Part shown: one piece after another, positions 44,245-52,700 of the stretch
Numbering within the stretch: the first letter of the stretch is position 1
Layout: every line of letters starts with the position of its first letter
NCBI RefSeq assembly: GCF_001856685.1
Contig: NZ_CP017812.1
Location: forward strand, 1,302,001-1,366,000
Direction: 5' to 3'
DNA: 64,000 nucleotides
Source: Boudabousia tangfeifanii
GTDB lineage: Bacteria; Actinomycetota; Actinomycetes; Actinomycetales; Actinomycetaceae
Program-made: the position numbers and the translations under genes
Notes under the pieces: generated by a model
The model's input: the letters and a program-made list of their open reading frames with translations, nothing else
Database searches by the model: none
Told to the model about the DNA's origin: nothing

Positions 44245-45232
44245 GGGTTCCTCCAAAGTGATCCCATCGGTTCTGACTAGCAACTTTAGTGCCCGCAAGA
44301 GTAATAGTGCCTGGAGAACCCGCTAAGGTTTTTCCCCATAATTGGAAACCTTTCGGCACGGTGGCATCTGGTGGAAATAGACCCGCAAGCGCATGGTCTT
44401 CACCGCCATACAGCACCCATTCTTTTGCGTCCTTTCCTAAAAAGTCGGCTAATGGTCTTAGCGGTGCCATCGCTTGATCTAGTGCTTGAATCGAAAGTTC
44501 AATGGACACTTGGCTAGCTTTGGCAATGCGCGTGAGGTCAACTAATAAACCATCTGAGGTATCAATCAGTGCTTTCGCCCCCGCTTTTGCTGCTCTTGGT
44601 CCTTGAGCTAAAGGAGGCTCAGCACTTTTAAAAATGTCACGACATTGCGCCGCAAGCGGGCGCAGGGCAGCTGGTAGGGCCGATAGATCTTGGGCGTAGC
44701 CTTGACGGCAGAGATCCAAGCCCGCATAGCTGAATCCGAGATGCCCGGCAACCGCCACCAGGTCACCGGGTTCTCCCCCATCGCGGGTACAAGCGTTGGT
44801 CCCGTCAAGGCTCCCCATTACGGTCGCATTGAGAATGAGAGTGTGGAATCTTGAAAGATCACCACCGACGATCACAGCACCAACTTGTTTAGCGGCACTG
44901 TCCAATCCTTGATAAAAAGATTTTAGCCAGTCAAGTTCTAGCTCATTCGGTAACGCAAGGGAAAGCACCAAGGCGGTGGGGCGCGCCCCCATGGCTGCAA
45001 TATCAGCTAAATTCTGCATGGCCAGACGCCGCCCAATCTGCCAAGGGCGGGACCAGTCAGCTTTAAAATCTTGCTCGCCAATAATCATGTCGGTCGAAAC
45101 AACATACTGACTGTCTGGGGCAGCGATCAGCGCACAGTCGTCCCCTACTCCCACAAGGGTTTCCTGATTATGGCGGAAATATGGTGAAAGTGCTTGCAGT
45201 AACTGGTTTTCGTCTAGTTCGGCTAGTCTCAT
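44237..45232 (-). CDS. thiL: Thiamine-monophosphate kinase
   Basis: 331 residues; phosphorylates thiamine monophosphate to the diphosphate cofactor. The PurM/ThiL-like motifs GVGDDCALI, STDMIIGEQDF and GGDLSRF, plus the C-terminal LYGGEDHAL, are present. The start overlaps the preceding methyltransferase stop (ATGA), so the two are coupled. Confidence 0.94.
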   Translation of the reverse strand: MRLAELDENQLLQALSPYFRHNQETLVGVGDDCALIAAPDSQYVVSTDMIIGEQDFKADWSRPWQIGRRLAMQNLADIAAMGARPTALVLSLALPNELELDWLKSFYQGLDSAAKQVGAVIVGGDLSRFHTLILNATVMGSLDGTNACTRDGGEPGDLVAVAGHLGFSYAGLDLCRQGYAQDLSALPAALRPLAAQCRDIFKSAEPPLAQGPRAAKAGAKALIDTSDGLLVDLTRIAKASQVSIELSIQALDQAMAPLRPLADFLGKDAKEWVLYGGEDHALAGLFPPDATVPKGFQLWGKTLAGSPGTITLAGTKVASQNRWDHFGGTHE

Positions 45233-46110
45233 ACCTGATTCCTAGCCTGAATTCTGGCAGTCGAGGAGGTCAAGATGGCAGCTGCGCTTGCGACATTGAG
45301 CGATTCAGCTAGGCCGTACATGGGAATCGAAACAAGTTGATCGCAAAGTTCTTGCTCATCGTCGGACATTCCCTTGGCTTCGTTTCCTAATACCCAAGCC
45401 ACTGATTCAACCAAGTTAGGTCGGCTAAGTTCCGAGGGCGAGCATTGCGAGCGATCCAAGAGCTCATCTAAGGTAAAGCTGGCATTACCGCTGGTACCGA
45501 ACACCTGGTAACCAGACTTTTTCAACGGCGAGACGATCTCGGAAAACTGTCCGGTAATAATCGGCAAGTGGAAAGTCGAGCCGGCCGCAGCTCGGATTAC
45601 CTTGGGACTGGTCGGATCAACCGTCCCAGCAGTTAGGTAAACGGCTTGAGCTCCAAAGGCATCAGCGAGACGAATCATGGTCCCCACATTGCCAGGATCC
45701 TGAATCCGCGCCAAAATCACGACCATACCGGCCTCGGGAAGACTAACTTCGTCGACTTCAGCCATGGGCAACAAAGCTTTATTGACCACCGCGCAGATTC
45801 CTTGTCCATCACGGGTTATTGCGCGGAATGTTTCGGGGGTACATGGATGGACAAAGTCAGTAACTTGACGGGCAAGGCTAACTAGTTCCTTTAAGGGACC
45901 GCCAGCCAGATTAACATCAACGTAAATATCCTTGACTGCCATGGGAGCATGTAGCAGCAGCTCGCGCATGGCTTGTGGTCCTTCAACAAGGACTAACTGG
46001 TATTTCGTCCGAACCGACTTATTAGCTAATCTAGCGGCAAAGCCAATCCTTGGCGCGTTGGGATTATCCAACAAGTTAACACGATCAGAAAACAGCGAAA
46101 TACCAGTCAT
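45229..46110 (-). CDS. TrmH/SpoU family RNA 2'-O-methyltransferase
   Basis: 293 residues with a substrate-binding N-terminal domain and the knotted SpoU domain: motif 1 IQDPGNVGTMIRLADAFG, motif 2 WVLGNEAKGMSD and motif 3 IPMYGLAESLNVASAAAI. It probably methylates rRNA (a 23S rRNA TsnR/RlmB-like activity is plausible). The ATG at 46110 lacks a ribosome binding site and lies 6 nt after TAGACT. Confidence 0.92.
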   Translation of the reverse strand: MTGISLFSDRVNLLDNPNAPRIGFAARLANKSVRTKYQLVLVEGPQAMRELLLHAPMAVKDIYVDVNLAGGPLKELVSLARQVTDFVHPCTPETFRAITRDGQGICAVVNKALLPMAEVDEVSLPEAGMVVILARIQDPGNVGTMIRLADAFGAQAVYLTAGTVDPTSPKVIRAAAGSTFHLPIITGQFSEIVSPLKKSGYQVFGTSGNASFTLDELLDRSQCSPSELSRPNLVESVAWVLGNEAKGMSDDEQELCDQLVSIPMYGLAESLNVASAAAILTSSTARIQARNQV

Positions 46111-46116
46111 ATCTAT

Positions 46117-46122
46117 AGTCTA
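46117..46122 (-). promoter_or_regulatory. TAGACT -10 box; predicted leaderless methyltransferase-thiL mRNA
   Basis: On the minus strand TAGACT, then ATAGAT, then ATG (46110), immediately after the rplT terminator. No ribosome binding site. Confidence 0.5.
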
Positions 46123-46138
46123 CTCTCGTTATGATAGA

Positions 46139-46169
46139 AGAAGGGCACGGCTTAATACCGTGCCCTTCT
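46139..46169 (-). terminator. Terminator of infC-rpmI-rplT operon
   Basis: Perfect 12-bp stem (AGAAGGGCACGG at 46139-46150 with 46158-46169) and a 7-nt loop, 19 nt after the rplT stop. The minus-strand tail TCTATCAT is U-moderate. Confidence 0.75.
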
Positions 46170-46188
46170 AAAAGTTAGCTAGTGATGC

Positions 46189-46572
46189 TCAGGCTTCTTT
46201 AGGAGCGTTTACATCAGCAGGCAAAGCAGCCTTAGCAGCGGCAACCAATGCCGAGAAAGCGGCTGGTTCGTTGACAGCTAGTTCAGCCATCATGCGACGA
46301 TCAACTTCAATGCCAGCAAGGTTTAGACCCTGGATGAAGCGGTTGTAGGTCATGCCTTCAGCACGGCAGGCTGCGTTGATACGGGCAATCCACAAACGAC
46401 GGAACTCGTTCTTGCGAGCCTTGCGGTCGCGGTACGAGTACACCATTGAGTGGGTAACCTGCTCCTTAGCCTTACGGTATAGGCGTGAGCGCTGACCGCG
46501 GTAACCGGATGCACGTTCGAGAACAACTCGACGCTTCTTAGCCGCATTAACGGCTCTCTTGACGCGTGCCAT
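46189..46572 (-). CDS. rplT: 50S ribosomal protein L20
   Basis: 127 residues starting [15 protein letters not shown], with the [15 protein letters not shown] and [10 protein letters not shown] blocks and the C-terminal [14 protein letters not shown]. It is the last gene of the infC operon; in other bacteria L20 feeds back on this operon by binding its leader. Confidence 0.97.
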   Translation of the reverse strand: MARVKRAVNAAKKRRVVLERASGYRGQRSRLYRKAKEQVTHSMVYSYRDRKARKNEFRRLWIARINAACRAEGMTYNRFIQGLNLAGIEVDRRMMAELAVNEPAAFSALVAAAKAALPADVNAPKEA

Positions 46573-46602
46573 ATCTTTATCTCCTTAAATCTGGGGTTTC
46601 GC

Positions 46603-46797
46603 TCACTTACCGAGCAGCTTCTTAATCTTCTTTACGTCGGCGGGAGCAACCACCTGATCGCGGGACAAACGACGAGTCCGACGCGATGACTTGTGCTCCA
46701 GCAAGTGGCGCTTACCGGCGCGTTCACGCATTAGCTTGCCACTACCAGTGGTGCGAACGCGCTTCTTCATCCCCGAGTGCGTCTTGTTCTTCGGCAT
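46603..46797 (-). CDS. rpmI: 50S ribosomal protein L35
   Basis: 64 residues: [13 protein letters not shown] start, very basic throughout, typical L35 length. It lies between infC and rplT in the universal order. Confidence 0.97.
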   Translation of the reverse strand: MPKNKTHSGMKKRVRTTGSGKLMRERAGKRHLLEHKSSRRTRRLSRDQVVAPADVKKIKKLLGK

Positions 46798-46864
46798 TAT
46801 TCTATCCTCATGTCTTTAGGTGCCCGAGGGCACTGTTTACAATTTACCGGGTTTAACCGGAAGT

Positions 46865-47488
46865 TCATTCACTCTTAGCAGCTCGTTCGGCGATACGTTC
46901 CGAGCGCTCGGCCTTACGGGCACGACGTTCATCTCGTTCTGCTTCGCGACGCTTGCGCATTTCGTTGACGGCGTCAGCCTTCTTTCGAACTGGTGCCAAC
47001 ACCATGTTCATGCGACGACCATCAATTCGTGGGCGAGCTTCTACGGTACCCTGTTCGGCTACTGCTTCAGCTACACGCTCTAGCAAACGCACACCCATTT
47101 CTGGGCGAGACTGTTCACGGCCACGGAAGACAATAACTACTTTGACCTTATCGCCACCATGTAGCCAACGAGCTACGTGACCAGTCTTGGTCTCAAAGTC
47201 ATGATCATCAATCTTGAGGCGGAACTGCACCTCTTTCATTTGCGTGTTTGCTTGGTTTCGCCGCGCTGCACGCTCTTTCTGGGCATTCTCATACTTGAAC
47301 TTGCCGTAGTCCATCAACTTGGCTACTGGAGGGCGTGCGTCAGGCGCAACTTCCACCAAATCCAAATCGGCTTCCTGGGCTAGGCGTAGTGCGTCTTCCA
47401 CGCGAACTACCCCAACTTGTTCACCTCCGGGGCCGACGAGGCGGACCTCTGGTACCCGGATTCGTTCGTTAATACGAGGCTCAGTGAT
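46865..47488 (-). CDS. infC: Translation initiation factor IF-3
   Basis: The conserved IF-3 N-terminus ([20 protein letters not shown]) extends well upstream of the first ATG or GTG codon (GTG at 47401). It begins at an ATC codon at 47488, which has GGAG 8 nt upstream; an in-frame TAG lies eight codons further up. This gives 207 residues with a Lys/Arg/Glu-rich tail. E. coli infC uses AUU for autoregulation by discrimination, and AUC would serve the same purpose. The leader of about 190 nt carries several hairpins. Confidence 0.92.
   Translation of the reverse strand: MTEPRINERIRVPEVRLVGPGGEQVGVVRVEDALRLAQEADLDLVEVAPDARPPVAKLMDYGKFKYENAQKERAARRNQANTQMKEVQFRLKIDDHDFETKTGHVARWLHGGDKVKVVIVFRGREQSRPEMGVRLLERVAEAVAEQGTVEARPRIDGRRMNMVLAPVRKKADAVNEMRKRREAERDERRARKAERSERIAERAAKSE
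47486..47488 (-). promoter_or_regulatory. Non-canonical AUC start codon of infC
   Basis: ATC at 47488-47486, followed in frame by ACT GAG CCT. No ATG, GTG or TTG exists in frame between the upstream stop (TAG) and this point, yet the conserved N-terminal residues are encoded from here. GGAG sits 8 nt upstream. A start at the GTG at 47401 would delete 29 conserved residues. Confidence 0.75.
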
Positions 47489-47522
47489 GACCTTGCTCCA
47501 TTTCCGCTAAGAGTTGAAACAA

Positions 47523-47558
47523 ATGCCGAAAGGCCTTCGGCATCTGCGCGCGAAGGCC
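47523..47558 (-). promoter_or_regulatory. Mutually exclusive hairpins in the infC leader (attenuator candidate)
   Basis: In the minus-strand RNA, arm 47551-47558 can pair with 47532-47539 (8 bp, 11-nt loop). Alternatively 47536-47543 pairs with 47523-47530 (8 bp, 5-nt loop), followed by UUGUUUC. The two stems share 47536-47539, so they exclude each other: the first would be an antiterminator, the second a terminator. They lie 35-70 nt before the start codon. Confidence 0.55.
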
Positions 47559-47572
47559 CCACAATAGAATAA

Positions 47573-47672
47573 GCGCACGAATAGTGCGCACTTACGCTGT
47601 TGACCCGACACCAACTATTAAAGCAGCATCCAGGTGGGAGGAGCCTCCACTTCCGTTGGGGTTAAACCCCAA
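47573..47672 (-). promoter_or_regulatory. Upstream hairpins of the infC leader
   Basis: Three further inverted repeats precede the attenuator candidate: GCGCAC/GTGCGC (47573-47589), a GTGGGAGG/CCTCCAC stem with one bulge (47634-47650) and TTGGGGTT/AACCCCAA (47656-47672). A TAAACT box (47685-47690, minus strand) is a possible -10, giving a leader of about 190 nt. L20 or another ribosomal protein could bind here, by analogy with other bacteria. Confidence 0.45.
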
Positions 47673-47705
47673 GATTTCGTAGTTAGTTTACCACTTATAT
47701 GTTGA

Positions 47706-47751
47706 AAAAGCTGAAGATATGCTGCGGAATGCACCACAAACTTCAGCTTTT
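47706..47751 (-). terminator. Terminator after SseB-like gene
   Basis: 11-bp stem (AAAAGCTGAAG at 47706-47716, CTTCAGCTTTT at 47741-47751) with a 24-nt loop. On the minus strand it ends in CTTTTTCAAC. It begins 3 nt after the stop codon and separates this unit from the infC leader. Confidence 0.7.
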
Positions 47752-47754
47752 ACT

Positions 47755-48495
47755 TTACATTGGGCTAACTGGACGAGGTTTAACTTCAAGCAAACCACAA
47801 CGAGCTGCAATTTTGGCGTTTTTCTGCAACTCACCCACGAAAAGCTGCAACTGATTAGTAAATTTATCGCCCTGTGTAATATCAACGAACAGTTCTAAAT
47901 CAGTACCCTTGGGGCTGGGCATCAAGCGATAACCAGTCAAAGCGCTGTAACGGGCCAACAGAGCCTTGAAATAACTGCGTAGTTCTTCATCATCCCATGG
48001 GGCCAACCAAGAATCCCCAGTGGCAAGAGCTTCTAGAGCAGGATATGGCAAAAACAGATGTTTGCGACCATTTAGTGCCAATGGGAGTTTGGTAGCGATC
48101 GCCGCCAAAGCTACCTTATCGACGGGAAGTGGCACTGGGCGAAGCTTCGGGAAATCAAGCTGCATCGTCTTTAGATCGGTATAGGCAACCACAGCTTTAA
48201 CTCCACCCACGCTCTGCTGCCTTAGCAACTGAGAAATATCAGAGTTCTCACTCTCGTCATGTCCATGAGGTTGGACTGGCACCAATAACCGAGTTCCTAC
48301 CAAAGCTTTACCCAGGGCACTCAGGCGAGCCTGCTCGTCAGGAATCATCAAAGCCTGCGCTACCTCGGGGTTGATTTCTCCGAGGTCGTTACCGCCGTCT
48401 CGTTGGGCTAAACGCTGGGCCAGTTTTGCCCGCTGGGCTTCGGTAAGTTCTGGCTGTTTCCCGTTACTTTGAGGCTGGGATGAAGTATTTGTCAT
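47755..48495 (-). CDS. SseB family protein
   Basis: 246 residues. Recognisable SseB-like elements are TRLLVPVQ, GVKAVVAYTDLKTM, the Pro-rich RPVPLPVDKVA stretch and a charged low-complexity N-terminus. Commonly found upstream of infC in actinobacteria. The function is unknown; in enterobacteria the SseB N-domain has been linked to serine sensitivity. AAGGAAAG precedes the ATG. Confidence 0.72.
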   Translation of the reverse strand: MTNTSSQPQSNGKQPELTEAQRAKLAQRLAQRDGGNDLGEINPEVAQALMIPDEQARLSALGKALVGTRLLVPVQPHGHDESENSDISQLLRQQSVGGVKAVVAYTDLKTMQLDFPKLRPVPLPVDKVALAAIATKLPLALNGRKHLFLPYPALEALATGDSWLAPWDDEELRSYFKALLARYSALTGYRLMPSPKGTDLELFVDITQGDKFTNQLQLFVGELQKNAKIAARCGLLEVKPRPVSPM

Positions 48496-48504
48496 TAGCT
48501 TTCC

Positions 48505-49260
48505 TTATTCCTGATTCTGGCCACGATTGAACAGACTCTTGGGGAAATCTTTCCAAGATTTGGCAATATAGCGAACTGGGCCGCGATGCTGGTGAGTGAG
48601 AGGATCGGTGCGGCCGAGCAAAATATCTTCGACGGCAGGATCCATACCAGCAATTACTAGGCCCCCAGAAATCGTTTCTCCCTCACCCCCGCGGGTGTAA
48701 CGTTTAGCCGCAATCTGACCAGCAACATACCCTTCCTCATCGGCGGTAAGTGTTAGCCAAGATTGTAATGCTACAACGGTTCGACCTAGAACTTTCGATA
48801 GGGCTTTTGCAGCTTCCTCAAGTTCAGGTGCCAAAGGACGATTGGATCCTAGCAGTGCATCGAGTTCATCTTCGACCGAGGTAATATCAACCCAGACTCC
48901 CGCACCGGTGGGAATCCCTAAGGCACGTCCCTTAATTTCTTCGGCCCGCAAAAGATGATCCAAGGCCTTCCAGTTAGCCACCTCAGTCAACAAAAGTCCA
49001 ACTCGCCGAGAACCGTCCTCGATTGGGCGAATCTCCTCAACCTGAGCATTGGGGTCTGCCGCAAACATGGGAATTCCGTCTTCGCTGAGCAAGATTTCTT
49101 CTTGAGAGTTAGACGAATCGGTTCGATCCTTAGGATCAGCAGAGGTAGACGAGCCGAGAGTGCCTTCTCCAGCCAACTCCGCACCGAGTTCTGCCTCAAG
49201 TTCTGGAGCGGCCGCTCCCATCAACTGTTCGAACTCTTTTTCAAAATCTCTATCAGACAC
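48505..49260 (-). CDS. Conserved hypothetical protein next to SseB
   Basis: 251 residues from the GTG at 49260, which has GGAGG 5 nt upstream (an ATG six codons earlier lacks one). An acidic, low-complexity N-terminal third is followed by a folded region beginning GSRRVGLLLTEVANWKALDHLL. No motif or membrane segment recognised. It is 9 nt upstream of the SseB-like gene and probably co-transcribed. The SseB-like domain style hints at a paralogous origin, but this is speculative. Confidence 0.75.
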   Translation of the reverse strand: MSDRDFEKEFEQLMGAAAPELEAELGAELAGEGTLGSSTSADPKDRTDSSNSQEEILLSEDGIPMFAADPNAQVEEIRPIEDGSRRVGLLLTEVANWKALDHLLRAEEIKGRALGIPTGAGVWVDITSVEDELDALLGSNRPLAPELEEAAKALSKVLGRTVVALQSWLTLTADEEGYVAGQIAAKRYTRGGEGETISGGLVIAGMDPAVEDILLGRTDPLTHQHRGPVRYIAKSWKDFPKSLFNRGQNQE

Positions 49261-49450
49261 TAGGTCCTCCCATCTCAAACAGGTTCTAGTTTATCGGTCT
49301 AACCTGAGCGAAACAACCCTGCACAGTAGATATTTCCGTCATTTATCCCACCAAAAGAAAGAAAACTCCTCTCCATCTCCTCCCACAAGATAGCTGTTTT
49401 TCGAGTTTTCCCTTAGGCTTGACCTTAAGGAGTCCAGTAAGGAGAAAAAA

Positions 49451-49687
49451 ATGGAAATCATTCCGGTGCCAGTTCGTGGCACGATCAAGCTTGGCCAATT
49501 TCTCAAGCTAGCCAATATGGTTGACCAAGGCGCCGAAGCTACCGCCGCGATTGCGGCCGGCGAGATTATGGTTGATGGTCAGGTAGTTACCACTCGTGGT
49601 TCAAAATTGTCGCTTGGTCAAGTAGTTTCTTGGACCGAGGACGATAACTATGGTTGGCAGGTCGCCGAAGAAGATAGCGAATTCTAA
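49451..49687 (+). CDS. Small S4-domain RNA-binding protein
   Basis: 78 residues: one S4-like domain of YbcJ type (IKLGQFLKLANMVDQGAEATAAIAAGEIMVDG), with the conserved GxxxxRGxKL turn. It probably binds structured RNA, perhaps on the ribosome. AAGGAG lies 6-7 nt before the ATG. It stands alone, convergent with dnaE and separated from it by a strong terminator. Confidence 0.88.
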   Translation: MEIIPVPVRGTIKLGQFLKLANMVDQGAEATAAIAAGEIMVDGQVVTTRGSKLSLGQVVSWTEDDNYGWQVAEEDSEF

Positions 49688-49701
49688 CTTGACCAGGCCC
49701 A

Positions 49702-49757
49702 ACATTTTAGGGGCGGGCAAAACCAGTAGCAGTTTTGCCCGCCCCTAAAATGTTTTA
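49702..49757. terminator. Bidirectional terminator between S4 gene and dnaE
   Basis: Perfect 22-bp stem (49702-49723 with 49732-49753) and an 8-nt loop, containing AGGGGCGGG. It ends 1 nt before the dnaE stop codon and serves both convergent genes. Confidence 0.92.
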
Positions 49758-52700
49758 TCGTCCTCTAAAAGGCGGCCTCGCCGGTGGCGGCGTTGCTGAG
49801 GCACTCTGAGGAATCGCTCGGGTTCCTAGTAGCACTTTGAGGTCAGAGATTAACGCTTCAGAGACATCAACTGTGGTCTGATCAAGTTCCAGAGTCGTCA
49901 CTTTCAGGCCATCGCGAATCTTAAGACGAACTGGAGCCGCTCCTGGATGGTTTTGTAGCACACCCAGAAGTTGTTCCATCTTGTCCCTAGTACAATCAGT
50001 CGAACGAAGTTCCAAAGTTAGTGGTCGTTCATCCGAATCGGTGCCCTCAATGGTGGTCAAAGAAGAAACCTTCAAAGTCAAGCGGCCTTCTTCTCTCGAT
50101 ACTTGGCCAGTCACCGAAACCACCGTGTCCTGCTTTAAGAAAGGATTGAAAGTTTCATACTGACGTGGGAAGAAGGTTACTTCCATGGCCCCAGTCAAAT
50201 CCTCTAGAGTCACAGTCGCCCAGAGCATGCCATTGCGCGAGGTCCGACGAGTAACATCGGTAATCAAACCAGCAATCTTCACCGTTTCTTGATGTGCCGG
50301 ACCGTCCTCGGCCTTCACGTTCGCAATCTGAATATCTTGTTCCCGGGACAAACGGCGTTCCATCCCGTTAAGCGGATGGTCAGAGACGTACAGGCCCAGC
50401 ATTTCGCGTTCGAACTGCAGCTTCACCATCCGTTCCCACTCAGGTAGGTTCGGCACGGTGAAAGTGAAGCCGACTTCTTCCTCGGCCCCAAAATCAGCGA
50501 ACAAATCGAACTGACCGACCGCCTCGTTCCGCTTTTGGCTAGTAACTGAATCGACTGCTTCTTCATGGCAAGCTACCAAGGCCCGACGCGAATCGCTAAT
50601 CGAATCAAAAGCACCAGACTTAATCAACGAGTCAATCGTACGTTTCGAACAAACCTGTAGTGGTACCTTCGAGAGGAAATCTTGGAACGAAGTAAAAGCA
50701 CCCTGTTCTTCACGCGCCTCAATGATGCCCTCAACCACATGCTGGCCAACATTTCGAATGGCCGCCATGCCGAAACGAATATCGTCACCGACCGCGCGGA
50801 AAACTCCAACCGATTCATTCACATCGGGTGGCAAAACCTTAATCTGCATGCGGCGGCATTCTGCTAGATAAACCGAAAGCTTATCCTTGTTATCTTTCTG
50901 GCTGGTTAGCAGGGCAGCCATGTATTCGACTGGGTAGTTCGCTTTGAGGAACGCGGTCCAGTAAGAGACCACCCCATAAGCCGCCGAGTGTGCTTTGTTG
51001 AAGGCGTAGTTCGAGAAAGGCACCAGAATGTCCCATAGGGTTTTAATTGCGTCCTCGGGATAGCCACGCTCAATCATGCCATCGTGGAAAGGTACGTATT
51101 CCTTATCCAGAATCTCTTTCTTCTTCTTACCCATCGCACGACGGAGCAAGTCTGCTTGGCCTAGTGAGTAGCCCGCCAGCTTCTGGGCAATAGCCATAAC
51201 CTGTTCTTGGTAAACGATTAGACCGTAGGTTTCGCCCAGAATATCCTTCAGCGGTTCGGCCAGTGCTGGGTGAATTGCCTCGATTTGCTGAACGCCATTC
51301 TTACGCAATGCATAGTTCGTGTGCGAGTCTGCGCCCATCGGACCTGGGCGGTACAGCGCGCCAACCGCGGAAATATCCTCGAAGTTGTCCGGACGCATCA
51401 GGCGCAACAAGTCGCGCATACCGCCACCGTCCATCTGGAAAACGCCCAAGGTTTCACCAGTCGACAGCAGCTCGTAAGTAGCCTTGTCATCCAAGGTTAG
51501 GTGTTCCAAATCAACCGGATCTTTACCGTTGTCAATAATGTTCTGCAGGGCATCAGAAATCACGGTTAGGTTTCTTAGGCCCAAGAAGTCCATTTTCAGT
51601 AGCCCCAGCGTTTCGCAAGCCGGGTATTCGAACTGAGTAATTACCGCTTCATCTTGCGGTCGCATCATCATCGGGATGATATCGGTCAAGGTTTCACTGG
51701 ACATGATGACCGCACAGGCGTGCACACCCCACTGGCGGGTCAGGCCTTCAAGACCTTTCGCCAGTTCCACTACCTGCTGGGCATCAGGGTCTTGCGCATG
51801 CAACTTACGGAATTCTTCGGCCTCGGCATAACGCTTATCCGTGGGATCGAAGATACCCTTAACTGTAATGTCCTTGCCCATGACCGAGGGCGGCATCGCC
51901 TTAGTCAGCCGCTCCCCCATCTGGTACTCATAACCGAGGACTCGCGCGGAGTCCTTAAGCGCCTGCTTGGTCTTAATCTTGCCGTAAGTGACCACCTGGG
52001 CGACCTTATCGGCACCATATTTTTTGGTCACATAGTCGATAACCTCACCACGACGACGTTCGTCAAAGTCGACGTCGAAGTCGGGCATGGAAACACGTTC
52101 TGGATTCAAGAATCGTTCGAATAGTAGACCGTGCTCCAGCGGATTGAGATCCGTAATTCGCATAGCGTAGGCCACCATCGAACCAGCCCCAGAACCACGG
52201 CCTGGTCCAACGCGAATACCTTGGTCTTTAGCCCACTGAATGTAGTCTGCCACGACTAGGAAGTATCCTGGGAAGCCCATCTGGGTGATGATGCCGACTT
52301 CGTATTCGGCCTGCTTGCGCACTTCGTCTGGAATCCCGTTGGGGAATCGGTAGTTGAGGCCCCGTTCGACCTCGGCCACGAACCAAGAATGCTCGTCTTC
52401 ACCTGGCGGCAAAGGGAAACGAGGCATGAAGTTGGCCCCTTCCTTCACCGTCTTGAACTCGATCTCACACATGTCCGCGACCAGCAAGGTGTTGTCGCAG
52501 GCTTCAGGAAGATCACGGAAAGTTTCGCGCATTTCTTCGGCGGTACGAATGTAGTAGTCCGAGCCGTCGAAACGGAAACGATCAGGATCGCTCAAGCGCG
52601 AACCGGTCGAGATACAGAGCATCGCATCCTGGACGTCGCGTTCATCGCTATTGACATAGTGCGAGTCGTTGGTCGCCAATAAAGGCGCCCCTAGTTTGCG

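Noticed and set aside
46798..46864. Short GC-rich hairpin (GTGCCC/GGGCAC) between infC and rpmI
   Set aside because: The loop is too tight for a stable terminator and the stem is short; it may be chance in a ribosomal-protein operon.
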